DNA of 24,774 nucleotides, taken from positions 1-24,774 of the IMG/VR virus record IMGVR_UViG_3300037488_000395; one strand, written 5' to 3'. The position numbers and the translations under genes were made by a program. Below are positions 1-5,251 of this stretch, piece after piece; the first letter of the stretch is position 1; every line of letters begins with the position of its first letter. The notes beneath the pieces are model-generated. The model saw only the letters and a list, made by a program, of their open reading frames with translations, did not search any database and had not been told where the DNA came from. The stretch comes from a virus.

Positions 1-47
1 GTTTCACCAACAGTCATTCTTTCATCCTCACATATCTCAGTTGCTCT

Positions 48-77
48 GTGCCGTGGGCACTTTAGTGGCGAAGCCAC
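48..77. repeat. Double-hairpin element, copy 1
   Basis: Two perfect 5-bp-stem, 3-nt-loop hairpins lie in tandem: GTGCC-GTG-GGCAC at 48-60 and GTGGC-GAA-GCCAC at 65-77, with a 4-nt spacer (TTTA). Total length is 30 nt. It is intergenic, downstream of the leftward gene cluster. Four other copies have the same 13-4-13 layout (468, 6942, 7151, 7664). The pairing is seen directly. A mobile or RNA-structural role is inferred. Confidence 0.8.
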
Positions 78-150
78 ATATAGGCACTGACCCTACATAT
101 ATCAAGTGTGGTATATTTGTCACGGTAGGGTGTTTATTTCCACTGGCCCC

Positions 151-179
151 TTGCAGACCCTATCACCAACACCCATCTA
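151..179 (+). promoter_or_regulatory. Decayed copy of the phage promoter cassette
   Basis: TTGCAG at 151-156, a 17-nt spacer ending in ACCAACACC, then CATCTA at 174-179. The surroundings match the intact cassettes at 6005, 6839 and 17490: CCCC before the -35, ACCAACAC next to the -10, and TTATAAGGTTTGCCCCC after it. Both hexamers are off consensus, and the element points into the 3' end of the leftward gene at 177-326. It is probably a weak or dead duplicate. Confidence 0.5.
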
Positions 180-326
180 ATTATAAGGTTTGCCCCCCTC
201 CGTATATCCCCAATCAGTATGCTCTGATCCTACAAGGACTTGATCATCTACCTTGTATAGATAGTCTATGAACTCATCTAGACTGTAGTAGGAAGACCAC
301 TCAGAACCATACTTATCAGTCATCAT
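177..326 (-). CDS. Small acidic hypothetical protein
   Basis: About 49 residues, starting MMTDKYGSEW and ending GYTEGGKPYN. The start at 326 (or 323) overlaps the stop of the upstream gene (316-318), consistent with the coupling seen along this leftward cluster. A longer frame extends upstream, but it would run through the zinc-ribbon gene and has no separate support. The product is acidic and aromatic-rich, with no membrane segment or recognised motif. Its last codons overlap the 31-bp leader repeat on the opposite strand, so the end of this gene may have been created or extended by insertion of a promoter cassette copy. It is the last gene of the leftward operon. Function unknown. Confidence 0.55.
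   Translation of the reverse strand: MMTDKYGSEWSSYYSLDEFIDYLYKVDDQVLVGSEHTDWGYTEGGKPYN
181..211 (+). repeat. 31-bp leader repeat, copy A
   Basis: Positions 181-211 are identical over 31 bases to 6035-6065. The shared segment starts TTATAAGGTTTGCCCCCC and ends GTATATCCCC. A shorter related copy is at 17521-17536. In each place it directly follows the -10 box of the promoter cassette, so it would be the first transcribed sequence. Here it also encodes the C-terminus of the leftward gene 177-326. A further 13 nt, ACTTGATCATCTA, at 238-250 recurs at 17558-17570. Confidence 0.85.
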
Positions 327-528
327 ATGGTTGATCATAGTCATCTTCACTTTCTTCGTATTCATCATAGTCTGTACAATTAGCACATGATAGAGAGTTG
401 TACTTATAGAAGCCATCAACCATGATCAGGCTTTCTGCTATAGGATCACCACAATGATCACAGTAGTGTGGCGAAGCCACTTTGGTAGCGAAGCTACACT
501 TAGTTGTCTGTTTGTTCAGTAGCATCAT
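316..528 (-). CDS. Small zinc-ribbon-like hypothetical protein
   Basis: 70 residues. Two CxxC pairs, CDHC near residues 23-26 and CANC near 49-52, flank a short basic/aromatic stretch. This is the layout of small zinc ribbons. The C-terminal tail is strongly acidic (Asp/Glu/Tyr). GGAGAG lies just upstream of the start at 528, and the start overlaps the 3' end of the preceding gene by 29 nt. Residues about 11-21 (around CSFATKVASPH) are encoded by a 30-bp double-hairpin element at 468-497, which adds ten codons without shifting frame just before the first Cys pair. Zinc binding is inferred from the cysteines. Its target is unknown. Confidence 0.7.
   Translation of the reverse strand: MMLLNKQTTKCSFATKVASPHYCDHCGDPIAESLIMVDGFYKYNSLSCANCTDYDEYEESEDDYDQPYDD
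468..497. repeat. Double-hairpin element, copy 2 (inside a gene)
   Basis: GTGGC-GAA-GCCAC at 468-480 and GTAGC-GAA-GCTAC at 485-497, separated by 4 nt (TTTG). The G-to-A change in the second stem is matched by C-to-T on the other arm, so pairing is kept. It lies inside the coding frame of the zinc-ribbon-like gene and contributes 30 nt, ten codons. Confidence 0.82.
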
Positions 529-712
529 TGCTCTCCATGTATATGGGATAGAACCCGCTATGGGTTTTGTGGTTATACTCTATCACTCGCTGTAGTTCGT
601 GCTGGTGAGGTTCTGCATCTTGTGGTGTACCTACCCTATACTGGATAGCAATCAGTTGCTCTAGCTGGTGTACATAACCCTGTACAGGGACGAACAAGGT
701 CATGTAAGCCAT
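500..712 (-). CDS. Small hypothetical protein
   Basis: 70 residues, starting MAYMTLFVPV and ending NDATEQTDN. The start at 712 overlaps the stop of the gene to its right (TAATG arrangement), and its own end overlaps the next gene by 29 nt, so it is embedded in a translationally coupled leftward operon. The N-terminus is mildly hydrophobic, followed by a Gln/His-rich middle (QHELQRVIEYNHKTH). No known domain is recognised and there is no clear membrane helix. A weaker palindrome (ACCCG-CTA-TGGGT, 553-565) sits in its coding sequence. Function unknown. Confidence 0.65.
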   Translation of the reverse strand: MAYMTLFVPVQGYVHQLEQLIAIQYRVGTPQDAEPHQHELQRVIEYNHKTHSGFYPIYMESNDATEQTDN

Positions 713-945
713 TAGTTCAGGTATCCTTTAGCTTTCATGCTACCATTAGAACGCATGATGATGTGTGTGGCAAGCATCTCTATTGCTTCTTGATCTGTAA
801 GACCATACTGGTCAATCATACAGTCAAAGAAGGTGATCAGGTCAGTCTCACCACCTTCTTCTGGTAGGTCATCATAGATGCTTTCCCAGAAGTCAGCCCA
901 AATTTCCTCTACGGGGTCGATGTCGTTGTCAAAGTCATCCATCAT
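712..945 (-). CDS. Small acidic hypothetical protein
   Basis: 77 residues, very acidic at the N-terminus (MMDDFDNDIDPVEEIW...), followed by a helical C-terminal half with a predicted amphipathic segment (TDQEAIEMLATHIIM). The ATG at 945 overlaps the TGA of the upstream gene in an ATGA junction; a second ATG at 942 is possible. Small, highly acidic early proteins are common in phages and often bind host enzymes or mimic DNA, but nothing here identifies a specific target. Function unknown. Confidence 0.65.
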   Translation of the reverse strand: MMDDFDNDIDPVEEIWADFWESIYDDLPEEGGETDLITFFDCMIDQYGLTDQEAIEMLATHIIMRSNGSMKAKGYLN

Positions 946-1232
946 TCACCTACTTTCTGCCAGAAGTACTCATTAGCCACATCAGCAAGAAGGGCCATTT
1001 GATCCATAGTGAAGATCACTAGGGTGTTACCATCCTCTTCAAAAGCCTCAAAGATAAACTCAGGGTCTGTGGTAGACATCCAACCAGAACCATTAGGAAC
1101 ACTGTAGTCGTTGTAGTATTCCCCTGTGGCAGCTTTGGTCACAAACGCCTCTACCTCAGTCTCTACACCATTGATGTCAATGTAGACCTTGAAGAACTCT
1201 GGACCGTCGATGTCGGGCATATATCGTGCCAT
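942..1232 (-). CDS. Conserved-looking hypothetical protein
   Basis: 96 residues, starting MARYMPDIDG and ending WQKVGE. It looks like a small alpha/beta protein with alternating hydrophobic strands (FFKVYIDINGV, NTLVIFTMDQM) and a C-terminal helix (LLADVANEYFWQ). It is the fourth gene from the end of the leftward operon. The next gene to its left starts inside its stop codon, and only 5 nt separate it from the gene to its right. No catalytic motif is visible. Function unknown. Confidence 0.65.
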   Translation of the reverse strand: MARYMPDIDGPEFFKVYIDINGVETEVEAFVTKAATGEYYNDYSVPNGSGWMSTTDPEFIFEAFEEDGNTLVIFTMDQMALLADVANEYFWQKVGE

Positions 1233-1237
1233 GTCAG

Positions 1238-1387
1238 TTACTCCTGTGATTCGTCATACTGGTAGTGTAAGTCCATGTATGAGTTGTATGCAATGTCTTT
1301 CTTTGCTTCCCAGACACCCACAAGTTCAGGGTTCAGGAAGATGAAGACGATTACAGTTGCAATGGTAACTTTGGTTGCATAGTTCAT
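1238..1387 (-). CDS. Small single-pass membrane protein
   Basis: 49 residues starting MNYATKVTIA. I chose the start at 1387 because its ATG overlaps the TGA of the upstream gene (ATGA). The longer in-frame extension to 1486 reads across that gene and gives an implausible Gly/Cys-rich N-terminus. Residues about 7-24 (VTIATVIVFIFLNPELVG) form one hydrophobic segment, and the C-terminal tail is charged and Tyr/Glu-rich. The likely place of action is the host inner membrane. Whether it is a superinfection-exclusion or another membrane-directed early protein cannot be told from sequence. Confidence 0.6.
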   Translation of the reverse strand: MNYATKVTIATVIVFIFLNPELVGVWEAKKDIAYNSYMDLHYQYDESQE

Positions 1388-1722
1388 TTCGTGTTTACCT
1401 CCACATACTTCACCGCAACACGGGTGTGATACCCACAAATAGCTGCCCTCTTTGCCCGTTCCTCCGAGGGATAGGCTGCGCCACACCCATTATCATACTC
1501 ATTCACCCAGAGCATCTTGGGTTCGGCGTAGGGTTTGACCACTTGGAAGCAAACGATGTCACCACCATTTTCATTGTCAGGATGCTTCCACCAAAAATAA
1601 ACAGCTTGTGCGGACATATTGGTTTTGCCATTGCGATACCAAACATTCACCACTGTCTTAGGATGCACAGGGCATTCGCCGCCATTCCACCCGTAAATTT
1701 GACCCGTTACATATTCAGTCAT
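1384..1722 (-). CDS. Conserved phage hypothetical protein
   Basis: 112 residues starting MTEYVTGQIYGWNGGECP. The start at 1722 makes an ATGA overlap with the gene to its right and removes an unlikely 13-residue extension. The N-terminal half has the pattern GWxGGECPVHP...V.VWYRNG...WKHP...GDIVCFQVVK, a recurring small beta domain in phage hypothetical proteins as I recall it. The C-terminal half carries MLWVNEYDNGCGAAYPSEERAKRAA, typical of short phage repeats built around a WvN-Y strand and an ERA helix. It may be a two-unit protein. No enzymatic residues are evident. Confidence 0.7.
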   Translation of the reverse strand: MTEYVTGQIYGWNGGECPVHPKTVVNVWYRNGKTNMSAQAVYFWWKHPDNENGGDIVCFQVVKPYAEPKMLWVNEYDNGCGAAYPSEERAKRAAICGYHTRVAVKYVEVNTK

Positions 1723-1991
1723 TTCATGTCCACCACTTTGTTTGCGTAAAAGCATATCCAAGCCTTCTTATGCAGATCGTATACAGGGACAATGCCCTTA
1801 GCCCGCATATCCTGCCCTTGCTTATAGCCACGCTCAGAACCTACGATATGGCTAGAAGGTTTGAATAGACCATTGCAGACACGCTCAGAGCCATCTACCT
1901 TGATGAAGGTCACTGTGGCAATCTTAGTGCCTTTGTCTTCTACGAACTTGAAGACAGTTTCGGGGTTCAGGGTCTCGATTACTTCAGACAT
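1719..1991 (-). CDS. Hypothetical early phage protein
   Basis: 90 residues, starting MSEVIETLNPETVFKF. GAAAGG lies 9-10 nt upstream of the ATG. This is the first gene after the promoter at 2022-2050. The N-terminal half looks like two beta strands (KIATVTFIKVDGS), and the C-terminus has VYDLHKKAWICFYANKVVDMK. This ending, with a Trp and an aromatic-rich strand, is frequent in small phage proteins that modify transcription or DNA metabolism, but I do not recognise a specific family. Its last four bases overlap the start of the next gene. Confidence 0.65.
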   Translation of the reverse strand: MSEVIETLNPETVFKFVEDKGTKIATVTFIKVDGSERVCNGLFKPSSHIVGSERGYKQGQDMRAKGIVPVYDLHKKAWICFYANKVVDMK

Positions 1992-2021
1992 TTTGTGGTT
2001 CCTTTCGGTTACGTTGTATTC

Positions 2022-2050
2022 TGCTTACAGTGTGTCAGGTGATTCGTCAA
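2022..2050 (-). promoter_or_regulatory. Leftward sigma70-like promoter, copy 1
   Basis: Read on the minus strand: TTGACG at 2050-2045, a 17-nt spacer, then TAAGCA at 2027-2022, followed by GAATACAACGTAACC. The copy at 2593-2621 matches in the upstream AAATAATYCTTGAC, in the same 17-nt spacing and in TAAGYAGAATRCAACGWAAC. Two independent occurrences of this arrangement before genes support a real promoter class. The conserved region 3' of the -10 may be an operator. Confidence 0.65.
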
Positions 2051-2057
2051 GGATTAT

Positions 2058-2276
2058 TTAATCTTCATCACGAAGTCTATCAACCAAGTTGTTCAACACC
2101 ACAGACACAGATTCATCTAGCCAATCAAAGACACCTTCAAGATTGAGATACTGATAAGCCACAATCCCATCAAGTAGGGGTGATGGATCAGTTACTGATT
2201 TACCCATCATCTCCAAGGATGCCTCAAAGGATAGGCCAAGGATACGAACATTCTTCTTTGCTTCTTCGTAGGTCAT
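2058..2276 (-). CDS. Small hypothetical protein
   Basis: 72 residues from MTYEEAKKNV to LRDED. The start at 2276 lies two bases after the stop of the gene to its right and has a good ribosome site (AAGGGAAATAAG before ATG). An in-frame start at 2297 would overlap that gene and leave no such site. The protein is largely helical: YEEAKKNVRILGLSFEASLEMM, then a C-terminal helix SVVLNNLVDRLRDED. There is no membrane segment or known domain. It ends just before the promoter at 2022-2050, so transcripts probably read through into the genes further left. Confidence 0.65.
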   Translation of the reverse strand: MTYEEAKKNVRILGLSFEASLEMMGKSVTDPSPLLDGIVAYQYLNLEGVFDWLDESVSVVLNNLVDRLRDED

Positions 2277-2277
2277 C

Positions 2278-2559
2278 TTATTTCCCTTGTGTGGCATTGG
2301 ACAGTGTTGCGTATTCGATGTTTTCGATAAGAGTATCCAAACACTCTTGGATCAGTCTCATGCTTTCCGCTGCACGTTGCAGTGCGTCTTGGGCATCAAT
2401 CAAACCATTCTCGTAGGTCTTTGCAGTCTTCTCCCAGATACCTTCCTCATTGCCATTGAACAATGCACGGCTGGTCTCTTCACGATCAGCATAGATGCTG
2501 CTTTCCATACGCTTCAGATCGTAGATCATATGCTTCATGTCGTTGATGATGTTGTCCAT
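2278..2559 (-). CDS. Small coiled-coil hypothetical protein
   Basis: 93 residues, almost entirely helical with heptad-like spacing of hydrophobic residues (MDNIINDMKHMIYDLKRMESS ... LQRAAESMRLIQECLDTLIENIEY), so a coiled coil or helical bundle is likely. It is the first gene of the leftward cluster, after the promoter at 2593-2621, with GGAG seven bases before the ATG. The pre-start sequence GGAGCCACAAGATG resembles GGAACCACAAAATG before the gene at 1991, so the two leaders are related. Function unknown. Confidence 0.68.
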   Translation of the reverse strand: MDNIINDMKHMIYDLKRMESSIYADREETSRALFNGNEEGIWEKTAKTYENGLIDAQDALQRAAESMRLIQECLDTLIENIEYATLSNATQGK

Positions 2560-2592
2560 CTTGTGGCTCCATTGCTACGTTTCGTTGCATTC

Positions 2593-2621
2593 TACTTAGA
2601 CTGATTCGTCGGGGAAGTCAA
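2593..2621 (-). promoter_or_regulatory. Leftward sigma70-like promoter, copy 2
   Basis: Minus strand: TTGACT at 2621-2616, a 17-nt spacer, then TAAGTA at 2598-2593, followed by GAATGCAACGAAACG. It matches the copy at 2022-2050 at -35, spacing, -10 and downstream bases. It would drive the whole leftward cluster starting with the coiled-coil gene at 2559. Confidence 0.65.
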
Positions 2622-2638
2622 GAATTATTTTGGCGAAC

Positions 2639-2752
2639 ATTTCCCCTATTGGCTACGCCAATTTCCCTTGGCGGGGTATACCTGAACAATTCCCTTGGTG
2701 GGGTCAAGCGAACATTTCCCTCGGAGGGGTGATCATTTCCCTCGGTGGGGGT
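2639..2752. repeat. Array of ATTTCCCTyGGnGGGG repeats
   Basis: Four good copies of ATTTCCCTYGGNGGGGT start at 2661, 2688, 2714 and 2735, with a partial copy (ATTTCCCC) at 2639. Start-to-start distances are 22, 27, 26 and 21 nt. Each unit is itself partly palindromic (CCC...GGG). A 6-bp hairpin, ATTGGC-TAC-GCCAAT, sits at 2648-2662 between the first two. The layout suggests repeated protein-binding sites; the binder is unknown. Confidence 0.75.
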
Positions 2753-2791
2753 CATTGGTGGTTTTCTGCGGGTGCAATGCCGCAGCGCAGC

Positions 2792-2892
2792 GTTAGCGGT
2801 AACATTCTGCGGTGCAGCGTTAGCGCTATCATGTTAGCGGTAACATTCAGATATTCGCATATGTATGTGTTAGCGCTATCATGTTAGCGGTA
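2792..2892. repeat. GTTAGCGsTA repeat cluster
   Basis: GTTAGCG occurs at 2792, 2819, 2833, 2869 and 2883. Two identical 24-nt blocks, 2819-2842 and 2869-2892, each hold a GTTAGCGCTATCAT unit followed directly by GTTAGCGGTA. GTTAGCGGTAACATTC occurs at 2792-2807 and 2833-2848. A CTGCGG/CCGCAG hairpin (2766-2785) precedes the cluster. The copies look like operator or iteron-type sites. Confidence 0.75.
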
Positions 2893-2895
2893 TCA

Positions 2896-2960
2896 GCTAA
2901 AAGCCGACAGATTTTATCGTGATTGCTTTACCCGCTAAAGCCGACAGATAGAGTCGTGAT
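2896..2960. repeat. Direct repeat pair with AAGCCGACAGAT core
   Basis: Two about 27-nt imperfect direct repeats, 2896-2922 and 2934-2960. Both begin GCTAAA, contain GCCGACAGAT, and end TCGTGAT. They follow the GTTAGCG cluster directly and precede an A/T-rich stretch (2959-2986), a possible unwinding region. Confidence 0.65.
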
Positions 2961-3300
2961 AATTTAATTACGTTCAATATTAAACTATGCCGCAATGCAG
3001 CAAGGTTGAAGGTTGAACAAATTTTCGCGGGTTTGTTTAAGGTTGAACGGTTTTTCCTTTCGCTTTCTTGTCGGGTTGCCCTTGTCGCTCAACAGCACGC
3101 CAAAACGCAAGAAAAATCGTTGTTCACCTTTTGTTCCCCCCTTTTCGTCCAAGGTTGCCACAAGAAAACCCCATATGCCCGCACAAGCCATAGGAAGCCC
3201 GTACAGCGCAAAGTCGCTTTTCCTAGGCCCCAACCCATAAAAACACGATTCACCCCTTTAGCGGCGATATTCACTCACAGGAAACAAGAATCCCGCCCAA

Positions 3301-3428
3301 AGATTCACCCTTTGTTCCAATAAGATTCACCCTTTGTTCCCCCGCGAATAGCCCTTATTTTTTTTTGACCGTTTGATAAGAAATTGTCTTCTCAGCTCAT
3401 AGAATTGATCAGATTCACCCTTTGTTCC
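3301..3428 (+). repeat. Iteron-like 18-bp direct repeats
   Basis: AGATTCACCCTTTGTTCC occurs exactly at 3301-3318, 3323-3340 and 3411-3428. The first two are 22 bp apart start to start, about two helical turns. Degenerate relatives lie at 3122-3137 (GTTCACCTTTTGTTCC) and 3247-3260 (GATTCACCCCTTTA). Size and phasing match iterons or multi-site operators. Confidence 0.75.
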
Positions 3429-3487
3429 CCTCTTTCTGATCACGAAGTGTTACAATTGTTTCAATTTGATCACATCTTTGTAGGTTG

Positions 3488-3506
3488 CCCCTTGAAGGGT
3501 TTTTTT
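3488..3506 (+). terminator. Possible weak attenuator before the rightward operon
   Basis: A short CCC-TTGAA-GGG stem is followed by seven T residues (3500-3506), 55 nt upstream of the first gene of the operon. The stem is very short, so this may be chance. It would act as an attenuator if transcription starts upstream. Confidence 0.3.
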
Positions 3507-3560
3507 AATTGCCCATGTACTTCGGGACGAAACAACCCAACAAACAAAGGAAAAGACAAA

Positions 3561-4130
3561 ATGGAAAACGCGAAAACAAACTTTGCAGCGGCGATTGAAA
3601 CGGCCACCACGGCTTTTGGCGCAAGCTTTGTCGCAAACTTCTTAGGCTTGTCCAAAGCCCCAACCAAAACCCTTTACGCTTACTTGGATGTGCGTATCGC
3701 AGAACAACCCTTGGCCGTGGCCGTGGCCTATTCAATCCTTTGTTCAATTGAAAATGCCAACGACACGCCCGACCGTGATTGGGATGAAGTTTTTGGAGCA
3801 ACCCTTTCGTCGTACTTTGATGATTTGGATATGTTGTTTTCGTCAGGTTTGGCTTGGGGCTTGAACGGTGAATCTTGGCAAGCTTTCGCCCTTACAATCC
3901 GCGCATATGACCGTACGGGCAAAGCCGACAAAGCGACAACCCTAGATTTGGCTTATCGTGGCGCTGAATCTTTCCACAACCTTGCTTTGCGCGCTTATCA
4001 ACAAACCCCCAACCGTTGGACATTTGGCGATTTGAAGGAAGCGGCGGAAAGCTTGTTCGACTTGGAACAAGTGATTGATGTGCTGCAAGCTTTCGACTTG
4101 GAACAAGCCAACGCCAAGAAAGGGCTTTGA
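3561..4130 (+). CDS. Helical hypothetical protein, first gene of the rightward module
   Basis: 189 residues from MENAKTNFAA to QANAKKGL. I prefer the ATG at 3561, which has AAAGGA about 9 nt upstream. The frame is open back to 3384, but that stretch lies among iteron-like repeats and would add a Cys/Phe-rich segment unlike the rest. The protein is Ala/Leu/Asp-rich and mostly helical (TTAFGASFVANFLGL, AVAYSILCSIENA, LFDLEQVIDVLQAFDLEQ). No helix-turn-helix, Walker or Cys motif is evident, so I cannot call it a replication initiator despite its place beside the iterons. Codon use (TTG for Leu, many GCC/CCC) differs from the leftward genes. Function unknown. Confidence 0.65.
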   Translation: MENAKTNFAAAIETATTAFGASFVANFLGLSKAPTKTLYAYLDVRIAEQPLAVAVAYSILCSIENANDTPDRDWDEVFGATLSSYFDDLDMLFSSGLAWGLNGESWQAFALTIRAYDRTGKADKATTLDLAYRGAESFHNLALRAYQQTPNRWTFGDLKEAAESLFDLEQVIDVLQAFDLEQANAKKGL

Positions 4131-4132
4131 TT

Positions 4133-4831
4133 ATGGAATACAAAACCCTCAAATCGGCTCAGGCTGACGGTGGCAAAATCAGCCTAGATAACGGAAAAAT
4201 GGTAGGTTCGACTTTTGCAATCAGCGCAACCAAGTGCAAGGTTGGCGGAAAGCTTGCCACAATCAAAGGAAGCGTTTGCAATCGCTGTTATGCCCTAAAA
4301 CTTGAAAAGCTTCGCCCTTCAGTCAATCAAGGCTGGCTTGCAAACTATACCAAAGCCACAAGCTTGATTGATCAAAACCCCGCTAAATGGGTTGCTGCTT
4401 GCGTCTTTCAAATCAAGAGGGCTTTCGTCAAATCGGGTGAGCCGTTCCACCGTTGGTTTGATAGTGGAGATTTACAGTCAATCGCCATGCTGGATGCTAT
4501 CTGTCGGGTTGCAGAACAAACCCCCCAAATCAACCATTGGTTGCCAACCCGTGAAAGCGCCCTTGTGAAAGCTTATCGGAAAGCGGGTGGCATTGTTCCA
4601 ACCAACCTTGCCTTGCGTGTCAGCGCCACAATGATTGATGACAAGCCAATCGCTGGACACGCTCAAACCTCAACGGTGCATGGCAAAGGAAAGCCCCACG
4701 TTGGGCAAGCTTGCCCCGCTTCTAGCCCTGCCCACAAAGCCCTTAGCCCTGACGGTAAAACGTCCAATTGTGGGCCTTGTCGGGCTTGCTGGACGCCTAC
4801 AGTCGCCAACGTATCTTATCCCCTTCACTGA
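4133..4831 (+). CDS. GP88-like Cys-rich phage protein
   Basis: 232 residues. The ATG at 4133 has AAGAAAGGG upstream; a TTG at 4127 is also in frame. Visible motifs in order: Cys35, CNRCYA (49-54), RWFDSGDLQS (107-116), WLPTRE (136-141), CPA (194-196) and a C-terminal CGPCRACW (213-220). From memory this set (a CxxCYA near the N-terminus, a central W/FDSGDLQ, WLPTRE and a terminal CxxCxxCW) matches the phage gene product 88 family, distantly resembling the Gp37/Gp68 group that some annotators link to radical-SAM folds. The cysteines could hold an iron-sulfur or zinc site. The biochemical function is not established. It is the second gene of the operon, 2 nt after the previous stop. Confidence 0.65.
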   Translation: MEYKTLKSAQADGGKISLDNGKMVGSTFAISATKCKVGGKLATIKGSVCNRCYALKLEKLRPSVNQGWLANYTKATSLIDQNPAKWVAACVFQIKRAFVKSGEPFHRWFDSGDLQSIAMLDAICRVAEQTPQINHWLPTRESALVKAYRKAGGIVPTNLALRVSATMIDDKPIAGHAQTSTVHGKGKPHVGQACPASSPAHKALSPDGKTSNCGPCRACWTPTVANVSYPLH

Positions 4832-4843
4832 AAAGGAAAGCCA

Positions 4844-5053
4844 ATGACCCTTGTTGTCAAATACCCGTCCAAGAAAGCCCTGAAAGAAAGCATAGGAAAA
4901 CCTTTGCGCTTTATCGAAACAAGCTTGTTTGGCCCTGAATATAGGCCCAATGGCTTTCTTACTGTCGCCAACCGCCCGCATCTTACAGGGCTTGGGAAAG
5001 AATTTTTCGCCAATGTCACAATGGCCAATGGCCTAATTGAAAAGGTTAAATGA
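4844..5053 (+). CDS. Small conserved-looking hypothetical protein
   Basis: 69 residues, starting MTLVVKYPSKKALKESIGK and ending ANGLIEKVK. AAAGGAAAG lies 5 nt before the ATG. The N-terminal pattern VKYPSKKALKESIGKPL followed by ETSLFGPEY, PNGFL and NRPHLTGLGKEFFANVTM is one I associate with short unnamed phage and plasmid proteins that travel beside GP88-like genes. The protein is basic, with alternating strand-like segments. The TGA overlaps the ATG of the next gene (ATGA), so the two are translationally coupled. Function unknown. Confidence 0.7.
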   Translation: MTLVVKYPSKKALKESIGKPLRFIETSLFGPEYRPNGFLTVANRPHLTGLGKEFFANVTMANGLIEKVK

Positions 5054-5250
5054 TCATGAAAGACTTTAACGCCAACGCGTATGCGGTTGTTATCCATACC
5101 CGTGATTTAGCGGAAAGGGCTTTTGCCCTATACCATGCAGCGAGTCGGGATGAATCCACGTCCTATGAAGTCGCCCGCTTTCAGGATGATTTGCAGGAAG
5201 TCGCCAAAGCTTTCGACACGTTCAAACAAACCCAAGAAGGGGAAGAATAA
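5050..5250 (+). CDS. Small helical hypothetical protein
   Basis: 66 residues if started at 5050 (ATG coupled to the upstream TGA), or 64 from the ATG at 5056. It looks like a single helical hairpin (AERAFALYHAASRDE ... YEVARFQDDLQEVAKAFDTFKQTQ) with an acidic end. There is no cysteine, membrane helix or recognisable family motif. The gene is followed by AAGAAGGGGAAG, which serves as ribosome site for the next gene two bases downstream. Function unknown. Confidence 0.65.
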   Translation: MIMKDFNANAYAVVIHTRDLAERAFALYHAASRDESTSYEVARFQDDLQEVAKAFDTFKQTQEGEE

Positions 5251-5251
5251 G

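Larger units (their letters stand above)
2622..3560. other. Repeat-rich intergenic region, candidate origin or control region
   Basis: About 940 bases without a convincing gene lie between the leftward cluster and the rightward operon. They hold, in order, the ATTTCCC array, the GTTAGCG array, the GCCGACAGAT pair, an A/T-rich stretch, three AGGTTGAA units (about 3003-3046), iteron-like copies of AGATTCACCCTTTGTTCC, and three TGATCA sites at 3406, 3437 and 3467 spaced 31 and 30 nt. Several overlapping frames are open here, but none has a ribosome site or protein-like composition. Several repeat families plus an A/T-rich segment between divergent operons resemble a replication origin. No initiator gene is visible to confirm this. 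Confidence 0.5.

Noticed and set aside
41-271. 76-codon rightward frame at the left edge.
   Set aside because: It runs through a double-hairpin element, the decayed promoter and the 31-bp repeat, has a Cys/Pro-rich sequence and lacks a ribosome site.
552-566. AACCC-GCTAT-GGGTT hairpin as another double-hairpin copy.
   Set aside because: A single hairpin with no partner at the fixed 4-nt distance; possibly a decayed half, but not supportable.
2792-2960. CRISPR array made of the GTTAGCG and GCCGACAGAT repeats.
   Set aside because: Repeat units are short and irregular, with no constant spacers of 30-40 nt and no cas genes.
2985-3323. Several overlapping open frames of 60-105 codons on both strands in the repeat-rich region.
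   Set aside because: They overlap one another, lack ribosome sites, have odd compositions and run through iteron-like repeats, so they are probably chance frames.
3406-3472. Three TGATCA sites as methylation-controlled origin boxes.
   Set aside because: GATC is frequent elsewhere in this window, so the spacing alone is weak evidence.
3384-3560. N-terminal extension of the 3561 gene.
   Set aside because: It crosses an iteron copy, three TGATCA sites and a T-run, encodes an atypical segment, and the ATG at 3561 has a good ribosome site.
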